A stretch of DNA of 64,000 nucleotides from Halopseudomonas sabulinigri (GTDB lineage: Bacteria; Pseudomonadota; Gammaproteobacteria; Pseudomonadales; Pseudomonadaceae), in contig NZ_LT629763.1 of NCBI RefSeq assembly GCF_900105255.1, positions 1,736,001 through 1,800,000 of the forward strand, written 5' to 3'. The translations under genes and the position numbers were made by a program. How positions within the stretch are numbered: position 1 is the stretch's first letter; the number at the start of each line of letters is the position of its first letter. Positions 15,878-25,141 of this stretch are shown piece after piece. The notes below the pieces were generated by a model. That model was not told the origin of the DNA. It was given only the letters and a program-made list of their open reading frames with translations, and did not search any database.

Positions 15878-17230
15878 ATGGACGTTCAACCTATGCCCCG
15901 CACCGCCCTCGAAAGCAACAAACCCGATACCTGCCTGCGGGAACTCTCTGAAAGAATTGAATCAAAACGGTGCGTTGTGGGTATCTACGGACTGGGCTAC
16001 GTCGGCCTGCCGTTGGCACTGCGCTTTGCCGACATGGGTATCAAGGTCATTGGCTTTGATATCGATGCAAACAAAGTTGCCATCCTGAACGGCGGTGGCA
16101 GTTACATTGAGCGCATCACCCGCGAGGCTATTCACCAGGCCCGCGCAAGCGGCTTTGAGGCAACTGCAGACTTCAGCCGCACCGCTGAGGTGGATGCACA
16201 GATCATCTGCGTACCCACCCCGCTGGATAGCCACCATCAACCCGACCTTAGCTACGTCACAGATACCGTTGACAGCATTTTGCCGTTTTTCAAGGCTGGC
16301 CAATTGATGAGCCTGGAAAGCACAACCTGGCCCGGCACGACAGAAGAACTGCTGGCGCCGCGACTTTGGGCATGTGGCTTCACCCCTGGCGTCAATTGCG
16401 CGCTGGTGTACTCTCCTGAGCGAGAAGACCCCGGTAACGCGCACTTCAGCACGGCGCAAATCCCCAAGGTCATCGGCGGCATGACGAGCCAGTGCCTGGA
16501 ACTTGGCAGCGCGCTGTACGCCAACGCGATTGAAACCATGGTGCCGGTGAGCAATACCCGCGTGGCCGAGATGACCAAGCTGCTTGAGAATATCCACCGC
16601 GCAGTCAACATCGGCCTGGTCAACGAGATGAAGATCGTTGCCGACAAGATGGACATCAATATTCACGAGGTGATCAACGCGGCCGCCACCAAACCCTTCG
16701 GCTTCGTACCCTATACACCTGGCCCTGGTCTCGGCGGCCACTGCATCCCGATCGACCCTTTCTACCTCACCTGGAAAGCCAAGGAGTACGGGATCAATAC
16801 CCGCTTCATCGAACTGGCTGGTGAGATCAACCACTACATGCCCCACTGGGTGGTGCAGAAGGTTGCCGACGCACTCAACGAGCACGGCAAATCCGTCAAA
16901 GGCAGCCGCATTCTAGTGCTAGGCCTAGCCTACAAGAAGAACATCGACGACACCCGAGAGTCGCCCGCAGTGGAGATCATGTCGCTCTTGCAGGACAAGG
17001 GGGCCGATGTCGCTTACTCGGATCCGCATGTGCCAAGTTTTCCGCAGAAGCGTGACTATCATTTTGACCTGAAATCGGTCGAGCTGACATTCTCTAATAT
17101 TGAAAGTTACGACTGCTTGGTACTAGCAACGGACCATGACGGATTTGACTACGAGAGCTTGTCCGAGCATGCGAAGCTTATCATCGACACCCGAGGGCGT
17201 ACCCAAGGGGAGAACGTGATTAATGCCTGA
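15878..17230 (+). CDS. UDP-N-acetyl-sugar 6-dehydrogenase, WbpA-like
   Basis: A nucleotide-sugar dehydrogenase of the UDP-GlcNAc/ManNAc 6-dehydrogenase group, which produces uronic acid sugar precursors for surface polysaccharides. The N-terminal Rossmann motif [10 protein letters not shown], the central [18 protein letters not shown] helix and the catalytic Cys in GGHCIPIDP are present, followed by the C-terminal UDP-binding domain ([16 protein letters not shown]). The length is about 450 residues. The start is uncertain (ATG 15878, ATG 15893 or an upstream TTG). It overlaps the following GT4 gene by eight bases, so the two are co-transcribed. Confidence 0.88.
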   Translation: MDVQPMPRTALESNKPDTCLRELSERIESKRCVVGIYGLGYVGLPLALRFADMGIKVIGFDIDANKVAILNGGGSYIERITREAIHQARASGFEATADFSRTAEVDAQIICVPTPLDSHHQPDLSYVTDTVDSILPFFKAGQLMSLESTTWPGTTEELLAPRLWACGFTPGVNCALVYSPEREDPGNAHFSTAQIPKVIGGMTSQCLELGSALYANAIETMVPVSNTRVAEMTKLLENIHRAVNIGLVNEMKIVADKMDINIHEVINAAATKPFGFVPYTPGPGLGGHCIPIDPFYLTWKAKEYGINTRFIELAGEINHYMPHWVVQKVADALNEHGKSVKGSRILVLGLAYKKNIDDTRESPAVEIMSLLQDKGADVAYSDPHVPSFPQKRDYHFDLKSVELTFSNIESYDCLVLATDHDGFDYESLSEHAKLIIDTRGRTQGENVINA

Positions 17231-18392
17231 TCCCAAGCGACAAAAGATACTGATCATCACCCGTAACCTGCCGCCGCTGGTGGGAGGAATGGAACGACTT
17301 AACTGGCACATGGCTGATGAGCTGTCTAAACATGCAGATGTGTGCGTGATTGGCCCGAGAGGTGCTGCCGCTAACAAGCCTGAAGCAGTGCAACTAGCAG
17401 AGGCACCTATAAAGCCTCTGCCGCTGTTTCTTTTGGTCAGTTTAATAAAAGGGCTGTGGAGCGCAATATTCTGGCGGCCAGATACAGTGCTAGCAGGCAG
17501 CGGTCTAACCTCGCCCTCGGTATGGCTGCTCAGCAAAGTATGCAGGGCCAGGTCCGCAGCTTACCTCCATGGTTTTGACATTACGGTTGACCACTGGCTT
17601 TATCGCAAGGTCTGGCGCCCAACGTTCAAGAAGCTCAATACCGTCATAGTCAATAGCACCCCTACACGGGAGCTAGCTCTAGCCGCAGGGGTACCTTCCG
17701 CAAATATAAGTATCGTATTCCCGGGAGTCACCCTGCCGGAAGCCGCACAACCTTTAAGCCGAATCAACAAATTCAAGCGCCAACAGGGGTTAGAGGGCAA
17801 GAAAATCCTGCTGTCCGTGGGGCGATTAACGACACGCAAGGGTTTACGGGAGTTTGTTGAGTTCAGCTTGCCGAAAATAGTAAGTGCCGAGCCAAACGCT
17901 GTTCTAGTTATCGTTGGCGAGGCACCGAAAAACTCGCTTGGCGCAAGCGTGCAGACTGTTGAAAGCATCCAGGAGCAAGCTAATAGGTCAGGTGTCGGGA
18001 AACACATCAAGTTTCTCGGCGTAATCACCGAAAAAACGTACCTGGCTACCGTGTATGAGGCAGCCCATTTACACGTATTCCCAGTCCGCGCTATACCCAA
18101 CGACCCTGAAGGCTTCGGCATGGTTGCTATCGAAGCCGCTGCGCATGGCTTACCTACAGTAGCATTTGCTACCGGAGGAGTAGTAGATGCGGTTAAAAAC
18201 AGAACGTCAGGAGAGCTGATTGAACGGCAGGACTATGGTGCACTAGCACAGGCAGTAATAGAAAATCTGAAGACCACAAGCACAACGCCAGATATGTGTA
18301 GCAGATTCGCACTAGACTTTGGATGGACCGCGTTCGGTCGAAATCTGCAAAGCGTCATCCATCATTTACCAGGCGCGTCCGGAAGCGACTAG
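17223..18392 (+). CDS. GT4-family glycosyltransferase
   Basis: A 389-residue GT-B fold retaining glycosyltransferase. The N-terminal lobe begins with [19 protein letters not shown], typical of GT4. The C-terminal lobe has [13 protein letters not shown] and the nucleotide-sugar binding E-x7-E region [17 protein letters not shown]. The start ATG overlaps the end of the UDP-sugar dehydrogenase gene. Its last 27 bases overlap the convergent end of the sialyltransferase-like gene. The acceptor is unknown; it probably adds a sugar to a surface glycan. Confidence 0.9.
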   Translation: MPDPKRQKILIITRNLPPLVGGMERLNWHMADELSKHADVCVIGPRGAAANKPEAVQLAEAPIKPLPLFLLVSLIKGLWSAIFWRPDTVLAGSGLTSPSVWLLSKVCRARSAAYLHGFDITVDHWLYRKVWRPTFKKLNTVIVNSTPTRELALAAGVPSANISIVFPGVTLPEAAQPLSRINKFKRQQGLEGKKILLSVGRLTTRKGLREFVEFSLPKIVSAEPNAVLVIVGEAPKNSLGASVQTVESIQEQANRSGVGKHIKFLGVITEKTYLATVYEAAHLHVFPVRAIPNDPEGFGMVAIEAAAHGLPTVAFATGGVVDAVKNRTSGELIERQDYGALAQAVIENLKTTSTTPDMCSRFALDFGWTAFGRNLQSVIHHLPGASGSD

Positions 18393-19343
18393 TCTTTGTT
18401 GACGGTCGGTTAATGTTTCGTAAAGCGGATCAAAGCCAGGAAAGCGGCGGGTCTCGCGACCGAAGAGGAATTTGGACACATAAGCGAATGTAGAGCTAGG
18501 TGTGACAACCTGAACAATCTGCTCAGAGCAACGCATCAAAATCCACTCTGCCGGAGTGTCTGCCGGCAGAACAGCAAACTTCCTGTATTTAGTCACATTT
18601 TCAATGGGGTGTGGCTTGATCAACAGATCAGCTAACCCTGTGAGAGAAACACGAAGTACGTCAAGCTCTGCAAGCAATTGCTCTTCGCTAATCAAACCTA
18701 ACTCCACCACAGGCGGCGTCACGACTAGAATATATTTTCCTGCGCCAGGCAAAGAAAAATCCATGGGGCTCAGCGTGTCTAGCACGTCCAAATACGACGA
18801 GCTCATACGCTGATCCAGCCTAAATGAACTATCAAAAATAAAGCAACGCTCATTCACGCGAAACTTGAAATACGAATTCAAAAGAAATATTACGGCCAGC
18901 GCCAAGGCATATTTTATAGGCAATGGCAACTTCACGCGCGCCAAGTCTTCTCTCAAATATGCTTTAACGTCCTGCCGGTAACCGCCGTAAGACCCCAGCC
19001 CCTCCTCCGTAAGTATCAGCTTGACTGAAGCTGCCTTGCTACTAATAAGCTTATATACCCTGTAAGGCCGTTTCGTTGGTGTCACTAACCCTACACGCTT
19101 TCTTTCCCATCGTGCATCTAGTAAAAGCGAATTCAGCTCGTCGACTGACTTCAAGAAAAAAACTTCTTCCGCGCATTCGCTCATTACTCTTTCATTCGTT
19201 CGCGCGCTAACGCCTTTAAAAGGGGTAGCCAGAAAGGCAATGCAGCGGGGCTTGGTCTTTAGACGCTTAAAATAAGCCAGCACGCCCAGCAGATGGTACC
19301 AAGACGAGAACTTGCAGACGTATAAGTCCATCTCACGCACCAT
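18366..19343 (-). CDS. Putative GT-B glycosyltransferase with sialyltransferase-type motifs
   Basis: A 325-residue protein with no close relative that I recognise. It carries, in order, EEG (113-115, in LTEEGLGSYGGY), HP (245-246, in LIKPHPIEN) and SST (283-285, in TPSSTFAYVSKFLFG). These are the D/E-D/E-G, HP and S-S/T motifs shared by bacterial sialyl- and polysialyltransferases of GT38, GT52 and GT80. One hydrophobic stretch (about 143-158) may be a membrane association. GGAG lies five bases before the ATG. It is the last gene of the five-gene operon. The donor sugar need not be sialic acid, because no neuABC-type genes are seen. Confidence 0.6.
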   Translation of the reverse strand: MVREMDLYVCKFSSWYHLLGVLAYFKRLKTKPRCIAFLATPFKGVSARTNERVMSECAEEVFFLKSVDELNSLLLDARWERKRVGLVTPTKRPYRVYKLISSKAASVKLILTEEGLGSYGGYRQDVKAYLREDLARVKLPLPIKYALALAVIFLLNSYFKFRVNERCFIFDSSFRLDQRMSSSYLDVLDTLSPMDFSLPGAGKYILVVTPPVVELGLISEEQLLAELDVLRVSLTGLADLLIKPHPIENVTKYRKFAVLPADTPAEWILMRCSEQIVQVVTPSSTFAYVSKFLFGRETRRFPGFDPLYETLTDRQQRLVASGRAW

Positions 19344-19358
19344 AGAGTCTCCATAAAA

Positions 19359-20651
19359 TTAAATCAGTCGAAATTTGGACGGCGTCTTCTTAAAATAGAC
19401 CGCCCACTTGGCTAGCATCAAAAACAGAAATGCAAAGAAAACACTAGCAGGCACCGCATAGATAGAAGAGTAAAAAGAGACCACATAAACAGAGCAGAAA
19501 AATAGAGGCAGCATGCTTACATGGCAGGCAAAAACCGCTCTATCCAGCCGCTGCGCATACAATGCAAAATGCGCCACCATAGACAAAGAAAAGACCACTT
19601 GCGACAACAACAAGAAAAGCAAAATCCCCATATACTCGAAATACACATCATTCCGAATGAAGAGCTGTATATATGGAAACACCAGCAATATAAAAATCGA
19701 GCTTAATATCGAAAACACAAAAGCAGAAAACAACATTTTACGCAACAAGGATTTGAATACATCCGAATCCCCAGACTCCCATGCAGACATTACTTTCGGA
19801 TACAAGTAACTAAAAACCCCTGCATCCAAGAAAGAACCTATCGCACCGGCAATACCCGCATACAGCACAAACGCAGCCAGAACGTAACTGCCAACGAAGT
19901 CCTCAAACAGGAAACGATCCAAGGTTCCTATCGCCTTAAGCGATAACGAAGAGAGCCAGTACGGTAGTGAGGTACCAACCCCCAACCAAACCCAATGCCA
20001 CCCCAGGAATCTGCGAGCACCTCCGGCAAAAAGCTTTTCTTTAATCAGAATCAGGGACAGCGTAGCGGCTACCAACCCGCCCAGCATCCAGGCGAGCAAA
20101 AGATCTTTTAAGCCTATATCATCCGGAAAAAAAAATAGCAGCACGCTCATAAGGATAGCCCAAATCCCTGAGCGAAAAAACATCACAACACCTGCACCAA
20201 ACGGCTTACCTAATACCACCAGAAGTCTACCGCACTCTTGGCCAACTAATTCGAATAAAAATATAGGGATAAGAAAGTAGCCAACAGAAGCCCAACCGTT
20301 GTCAGCAAAAAACAGCATAAACACGACATAAAAAACACAAATTGTCAGTGCCGTGCAAAACAAAAAAACACCGTGGGACAACAATACATCAGAGACATAA
20401 ATCTTTCGCTGCCCCAGCAAGGTTCGCGCTGAGTACACATAAAACTCAGCGCCAGCCACATATTGGAAAAAGACGACTAACGCTGCGAACAAACCAAAAA
20501 AACCAAATTCGTATGGGGTAAGCGCCTTCGCCGCAAGGAAAAGAAGGGAAAAACGAGAAAGAAGCGTTATCGCTCTAAGAGCCATACTAGCAGCCGGAAG
20601 CACACCACCCCGAAGACTTATCACCACTTCACATTTCTTCTTCAGCAACAT
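19359..20651 (-). CDS. Wzx-like polysaccharide flippase
   Basis: A roughly 430-residue polytopic membrane protein with about 12 hydrophobic segments, in the MOP superfamily pattern of O-antigen/oligosaccharide flippases. It would move lipid-linked glycans across the inner membrane. The segment LRAITLLSRFSLLFLAAKALTPYEFGFFGLF is the typical N-terminal Wzx region. The ATG at 20651 overlaps the upstream GT2 gene by 23 bases. GTG codons at 20627 or 20624 are alternative starts with less overlap. The sequence is strongly AT-rich compared with housekeeping genes in the window. Confidence 0.82.
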   Translation of the reverse strand: MLLKKKCEVVISLRGGVLPAASMALRAITLLSRFSLLFLAAKALTPYEFGFFGLFAALVVFFQYVAGAEFYVYSARTLLGQRKIYVSDVLLSHGVFLFCTALTICVFYVVFMLFFADNGWASVGYFLIPIFLFELVGQECGRLLVVLGKPFGAGVVMFFRSGIWAILMSVLLFFFPDDIGLKDLLLAWMLGGLVAATLSLILIKEKLFAGGARRFLGWHWVWLGVGTSLPYWLSSLSLKAIGTLDRFLFEDFVGSYVLAAFVLYAGIAGAIGSFLDAGVFSYLYPKVMSAWESGDSDVFKSLLRKMLFSAFVFSILSSIFILLVFPYIQLFIRNDVYFEYMGILLFLLLSQVVFSLSMVAHFALYAQRLDRAVFACHVSMLPLFFCSVYVVSFYSSIYAVPASVFFAFLFLMLAKWAVYFKKTPSKFRLI

Positions 20652-21579
20652 ATTGTCGCTGGTAACGGGTTCCGGAAAAATAGAACACGGCCGACGCTAG
20701 TCTAACGAAAAATCGCTTGATGAAAAATGGAAGTGGTCGCGAAACGATATTTTTGGCAATAACGAGAACACCCTGTCTAAACAAAGAAAAAAAACAGAGC
20801 AGTACACGTGAAAAGAAACCCGCACTATTAATATCGACACGACTGTACGCCATCTCCGCATAGGCCTCAGGGTGTCGCGCCCTAAATATATATGAAGTAT
20901 AGCTCCCTGCTTCGAACATTTTTTTACATACAGTAGGCAGTGAGATGTCATCATCATGATAAACGGCTGATTCAACAGCGTACTCTGGCTGTACGCCCAT
21001 CTCAATCAGTCTAATAATCCAATCACGATCCTCAAATCCATAATGTGTATAGGCACAATCAAACCCGCCGGACTTGACAAAATACTCGCGTGAAACCGCA
21101 CAGTACTGAGTTGAGAATGCGAGCGGATTGCCATCGTAAAATTCACGCTCTCGATCTAGCATTAACTGATTGAAATACTCAGACCAGAACCCAAATCCTT
21201 CTGACTTTAGCTTCCCAAAAACAACAGCAGCGTTAGAACCCAGGTAGGGAAGAAGGGACATAAGCGTAAGCTCTGACTCTGCCCTACAGTCCGCATCCAA
21301 AATTATTAAATAATCCGCCACACTAGTGACTGCGCCGGCATTGACTGCTCCCCCGCGCCCGAGAGATTTCTCGTTCCTTATTACACGAATGGTATGCCCT
21401 TCTTCCAGTTTCGGGAGGTGACGAATAACGCTGTCAGACTCCGTAGAGCCATCATCCACAACACATATTTTCACATCACACTTTTGGCCAACCTGTTGAT
21501 TCAGCCAGGACTCTATAACCTCAGCGAAAACCCTGCCCGGATTTTTAACCGGAATGACGACTTCTATGCTAAGCATCAT
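20629..21579 (-). CDS. GT2-family glycosyltransferase
   Basis: A 316-residue GT-A fold transferase. It begins with the strand IEVVIPVKNPGRVFAEVIESWLNQ. The nucleotide-binding VVDDGSTES and the metal-binding DAD (residues 95-97) follow, then GFEDRDWIIRLIEMG in the acceptor half. A short hydrophobic C-terminal segment may tether it to the membrane. It lies 25 bases after the DPM-like GT2 gene and overlaps the flippase gene, so it is part of the same operon. Donor and acceptor are unknown. Confidence 0.88.
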   Translation of the reverse strand: MMLSIEVVIPVKNPGRVFAEVIESWLNQQVGQKCDVKICVVDDGSTESDSVIRHLPKLEEGHTIRVIRNEKSLGRGGAVNAGAVTSVADYLIILDADCRAESELTLMSLLPYLGSNAAVVFGKLKSEGFGFWSEYFNQLMLDREREFYDGNPLAFSTQYCAVSREYFVKSGGFDCAYTHYGFEDRDWIIRLIEMGVQPEYAVESAVYHDDDISLPTVCKKMFEAGSYTSYIFRARHPEAYAEMAYSRVDINSAGFFSRVLLCFFSLFRQGVLVIAKNIVSRPLPFFIKRFFVRLASAVFYFSGTRYQRQYVAEEEM

Positions 21580-21604
21580 TTAATTTCCGCAATCAACGCA
21601 ATTA

Positions 21605-22453
21605 TCAATCACCTTTATACATCAAGGCAGTAATTTGTTCGGAGATAAGTCCCATAAGAAAAACCATCACGCTTCCAGTATAAAGAAGCGCGCTCATATT
21701 GGTAAATCGGCCAAAAGTGCCGAGCGTGTAGGCATACCAAGCTGACGCCATAAAAAACGCAATAGCAGCAATGGGCGCAAATAGTTTAAGCGGCGAGTAT
21801 AAAGTGCCGACTTTAAAAATAATAAGCAAAAATCGTAGACCATCACGCAGTGGCCTTATGTGGCTTCGCCCCTCACGTTTCGCAGCATGAATAGGCATAT
21901 AAGCCACCGAGTAACCTGCACGGAAAAACGCCATTGTTGACGTAGTTGGATAGGAAAAACCATTTGGTAGCAGATAGACAAACTCCATGAACTTAGCTGC
22001 TCGCACCGCGCGGAAGCCCGAAGTAAGGTCCTCTACCTTACGTCCTGTCATGTAGGTGGCGAGCCTGTTATAAAACCCATTAGCCACTCCCCGACCTATG
22101 CTAGCTTGAGAGCCTTGCTGTCGGGCACCTACTACCAGATCGTAACCATCACCAATTAGGTCGAGCAACCCTTGAATATCTGCGGGGTCATGCTGGCCAT
22201 CCGCGTCCATAAATACGATCACGTCGCCAGACGCGACCCTTGCGCCAGATTTGATCGCAGCTCCATTACCTTTGCTATATGGGTGCGATACAACCAACGC
22301 TCCGGCTTGTCTGGCCGCACTTTCGGTGTCGTCTGAAGAGCCATCATTGACCACAATTACTTCAAAACCTGGGTACGTGGCAACAATATTAGCTACAACC
22401 TTCCCGACAGAGACTCCTTCGTTCTTAGCTGGCAATACAACACTCACCTTCAC
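21605..22453 (-). CDS. GT2 glycosyltransferase, dolichol-phosphate mannose synthase-like
   Basis: A 282-residue transferase of the DPM/GtrB-like group, which typically charges a polyprenyl phosphate with a sugar. Motifs: VSVVLPAKNEG, VVNDGSSDD, the catalytic DADGQHD and the DLTSGFRAVRA segment. Two C-terminal membrane segments follow (LFAPIAAIAFFMASAWYAYT and SALLYTGSVMVFLMGLIS). The start codon is GTG with GGAGG seven bases upstream, and it overlaps the preceding gene's TGA as GTGA. A polyprenyl-phosphate sugar would suit the GT-C-like protein encoded just upstream as donor; this pairing is inferred. Confidence 0.88.
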   Translation of the reverse strand: MKVSVVLPAKNEGVSVGKVVANIVATYPGFEVIVVNDGSSDDTESAARQAGALVVSHPYSKGNGAAIKSGARVASGDVIVFMDADGQHDPADIQGLLDLIGDGYDLVVGARQQGSQASIGRGVANGFYNRLATYMTGRKVEDLTSGFRAVRAAKFMEFVYLLPNGFSYPTTSTMAFFRAGYSVAYMPIHAAKREGRSHIRPLRDGLRFLLIIFKVGTLYSPLKLFAPIAAIAFFMASAWYAYTLGTFGRFTNMSALLYTGSVMVFLMGLISEQITALMYKGD

Positions 22454-24396
22454 TCGCGCGCCTCCGCTATTGCTTGTTTCATGGCAGATAGCAACTCAGC
22501 CGGCAAGGTTGAAGCTACCTGCGCGTCATTTTCACGCCTGGCAATCGCCTGCTCAGCACGACTTATATCTCCCTGCTCCAGAGCAAAGTAGACTTGGTAC
22601 TGAAGAACAGGCACCGCGTCAGGAGCAATATTCTCAGCTTGGGACAAAGAGCGCCATACCATATCAACCTGTCCCAGTTCTTGCTCAATCATCGCCTTAA
22701 CAAAGTAGATTTTTGCTCCATACACGGCAACGTTCATCTTAGAACTCTGTTCAAGGAGCTCAATCAATGAAAGTAGATCTGAAAAACCTAGCGACCCGCA
22801 TTGATTTGCAGACAGTAGCGTGTGCAAATTAAAAAGCTGATCAACAACCGTTACATTTATCCGGCCAGTTTCTGCTACGGAAATCGCTTCTCGCATTCTG
22901 CTTGCGGTATCGTGACCATCTGAAATAACACATGAATACATCACGCCTTGCAGCCTGATATCCAAGCAATCCGGACATGCCTGCTTGGTTCTATCCAAGA
23001 CTTTCAGAGCAAATGCCATCCTCTCTCGCGAGATATATTCGCTATTCTGCTCTCCCAGCGCGGCGAGATCGTCTTTGCTTTGCTCAAGAAAAACAGCGTG
23101 CAAAGCTGCCCTAGCAGACCCTGGATGACGTTTATTCCAAGTGTCCGCGGCCTCTTGTGGTTGCCCCCAGAGACTAGTAATCGCCAACAAAACAGCAGCA
23201 AGCAACACGATATAGGCCCCGAGAAGCCAAGGTGCAACACGTGCTATCTTGCCTTTCGCAGTAAAGGCTGCAACGGTCAAAAACAAGCATATGCCGTACA
23301 TAGCAACATAGTTTCTATGCTCAAAGTAGAGCTCGAGCATAAGGCTTGTTGATTCAATAAGGTGTCCAGCAACAAACCATAAAACGGCAAAACTAAAAAA
23401 CTTGTAACGGCTTCGATAAGCGAACGCGAACAACAAGACTGCTAGCCACGACATACCAGCAGCAATAACGCCTAGGTCGAGAGTTTTTAAACCGTAATAG
23501 TCATGGAATGGACCATACGCAGTAGGTGACTGAGGGAAAAACCCTCTATAGAGGTACTCCCACAGGACCACCCACTCGGTCACCACCCTATCCGCAGGTG
23601 AAAATCCTCTATAGCTATTGACCGCAAACCAATCGAAGCGGATAGGTGAAATATAAAACAGGACAAACAACAAGGGAGCACATAGCACCAACCTTCTCAG
23701 CCAAGGCCACCCATCGCGCTCACCTTTTAGCCTTACCACAAAGAAATCGATCAGCAGAGCAAACACAGGGAAAAGCGCTCCGCTTTCCTTCGTATATATC
23801 GAAAGCAGCGTACCCAAACCCAACACTGATAACTGCGCAAGCGTACCAAAAAGCGGCCCACGCACAGCCCAAGCATAGCCCTTGATAAAGCCCAACAACC
23901 CCATCAAGCCAAATAATGTCGCCAGGCCCGTCATTCTCTGGATAGCAATCAAGGAAGCCGATGCCAATATAGGCAAAACCGCCCACATCAGCGCAGACAT
24001 TAGCGCTACACGAAAATGCAACCGACGCTCAACATTGCCGATCAATGCAAGGCATTCACGTCCGATTAGAAAAAACAAAAGAAAATTGAAGCAATGAACA
24101 ACAACATTAAAAAAGAGAATACCTTGGCTATTCTCAGGCCAACCAGACGCAAACGGGACAAAACTCAAGAGGGCAATGGGCCGACCTAACGGGCCGGCAT
24201 GGCCTCCACTCACAAAGGACCAAGCCTCTCCCCAGCTTTGTATACTCGCCAACCCCTCAAGATTCGAGTAGTCATCGTAATAAAGAGCTCCGGAAATTCC
24301 CGGAATATATATAAGCACCAAAAGTACAGCGCAAAATAATACCAGCGACAGCTTCGCGAATTTACCCACTTGCAACGAGTTCCCGACTAAGTACAT
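22450..24396 (-). CDS. Multi-membrane GT-C-like protein with TPR-like C-terminal domain
   Basis: A protein of about 648 residues. Residues up to roughly 420 contain about 10-12 hydrophobic segments. The first periplasmic loop carries an acidic pair (GALYYDDYSNLEG), as expected for the catalytic site of GT-C transferases. A later loop has LELYFEHRNY. The last 220 residues are soluble and helical, resembling TPR-like repeats. The layout resembles TMTC-type or oligosaccharyltransferase-like proteins. It sits 47 bases downstream of pilA with a terminator hairpin in between, and is followed by a DPM-like transferase. Pilin or surface glycosylation is inferred. The ATG at 24396 is uncertain. Confidence 0.6.
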   Translation of the reverse strand: MYLVGNSLQVGKFAKLSLVLFCAVLLVLIYIPGISGALYYDDYSNLEGLASIQSWGEAWSFVSGGHAGPLGRPIALLSFVPFASGWPENSQGILFFNVVVHCFNFLLFFLIGRECLALIGNVERRLHFRVALMSALMWAVLPILASASLIAIQRMTGLATLFGLMGLLGFIKGYAWAVRGPLFGTLAQLSVLGLGTLLSIYTKESGALFPVFALLIDFFVVRLKGERDGWPWLRRLVLCAPLLFVLFYISPIRFDWFAVNSYRGFSPADRVVTEWVVLWEYLYRGFFPQSPTAYGPFHDYYGLKTLDLGVIAAGMSWLAVLLFAFAYRSRYKFFSFAVLWFVAGHLIESTSLMLELYFEHRNYVAMYGICLFLTVAAFTAKGKIARVAPWLLGAYIVLLAAVLLAITSLWGQPQEAADTWNKRHPGSARAALHAVFLEQSKDDLAALGEQNSEYISRERMAFALKVLDRTKQACPDCLDIRLQGVMYSCVISDGHDTASRMREAISVAETGRINVTVVDQLFNLHTLLSANQCGSLGFSDLLSLIELLEQSSKMNVAVYGAKIYFVKAMIEQELGQVDMVWRSLSQAENIAPDAVPVLQYQVYFALEQGDISRAEQAIARRENDAQVASTLPAELLSAMKQAIAEARE

Positions 24397-24400
24397 AAAC

Positions 24401-24430
24401 AAAAACCCCGGCTAGACAGCCGGGGTTTTT
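24401..24430 (-). terminator. Strong intrinsic terminator after pilA
   Basis: A 13-bp inverted repeat (AAAAACCCCGGCT / AGCCGGGGTTTTT) with a four-base loop and T-runs on both sides starts 13 bases beyond the pilA stop. It probably ends most pilA transcripts. Its 3' arm lies only a few bases before the ATG of the next gene. Confidence 0.88.
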
Positions 24431-24442
24431 TTTGGCTAGCGA

Positions 24443-24853
24443 TTAGCCACGGCAAGAGCCTGGCATCCACTTGGTTGGGGTACCGGAGCAAATCCAAGCG
24501 GCGATGTTGTTGCGCGAGGTACCGGAAGGAGTCAGCGTCACAGTAATGGTCTCATCAAACTCACCAGCTTGGCTGTCAATGGTAATAGTACCATCGTTCG
24601 CCACTGCCAAATTGGTCGCGTATTGAGTGCCGATGAAGTCGCTATCGCAGGTCGCCAACTGGGCGCCAAATCCGTTCGACTGAACAATCTCAGTTACACA
24701 AGTACGCGCAGAACTGGCGGCCAGTACGATCTCAGAAGCCTTAGCGCGATTGGTGTAATCTTGGTATGCCGGCAGAGCGATGGCGGCGAGAATACCGATG
24801 ATCGCAACAACGATCATCAGTTCGATCAAGGTAAAACCCTTTTGAGCTTTCAT
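24443..24853 (-). CDS. pilA: Major type IVa pilin PilA
   Basis: This is the structural subunit of type IV pili. The 136-residue precursor has the short leader MKAQKG, with PilD cleavage before Phe, and Glu at mature position 5. The hydrophobic N-terminal helix [20 protein letters not shown] follows. A C-terminal disulfide loop is likely between the cysteines in [10 protein letters not shown] and GSCRG. The protein ends in Gly, not the Ser used for TfpO-type O-glycosylation in P. aeruginosa group I pilins. AAGGAG lies six bases before the ATG. It is divergent from pilBCD. Confidence 0.97.
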   Translation of the reverse strand: MKAQKGFTLIELMIVVAIIGILAAIALPAYQDYTNRAKASEIVLAASSARTCVTEIVQSNGFGAQLATCDSDFIGTQYATNLAVANDGTITIDSQAGEFDETITVTLTPSGTSRNNIAAWICSGTPTKWMPGSCRG

Positions 24854-24899
24854 TTAGAACTCCTTAAGTGTGAGATAGCCTAGAGGCTGAAAGGTGCAA

Positions 24900-24915
24900 T
24901 GCACAACTTGTGCCA
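24900..24915 (-). promoter_or_regulatory. Sigma-54 (RpoN) promoter of pilA
   Basis: Read on the minus strand, TGGCACAAGTTGTGCA places GG and GC 12 bases apart, the -24/-12 signature of RpoN promoters (consensus TGGCAC-N5-TTGCA). It ends 46 bases upstream of the pilA start. PilA transcription in pseudomonads is known to depend on RpoN with PilS/PilR. Confidence 0.75.
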
Positions 24916-25141
24916 CAAGCTCGACACAACCCAACCCTGCAAGGCATGGGCGATAGCGCCTGCAATAACCTACAGCTAAATGGACGGATATCCGTACCCT
25001 AGGCGTCAGAAGGTGACATTTTTGGTCACTCCTCAAATGGCGACATGTGCTCGCAGCGTTATTTGCGGTGCATTATCTATAGCGTATGTACTATAGTCCC
25101 CGTATCTAAAGCCATTTCGCAATTAGAGACGCCAAAGGATT

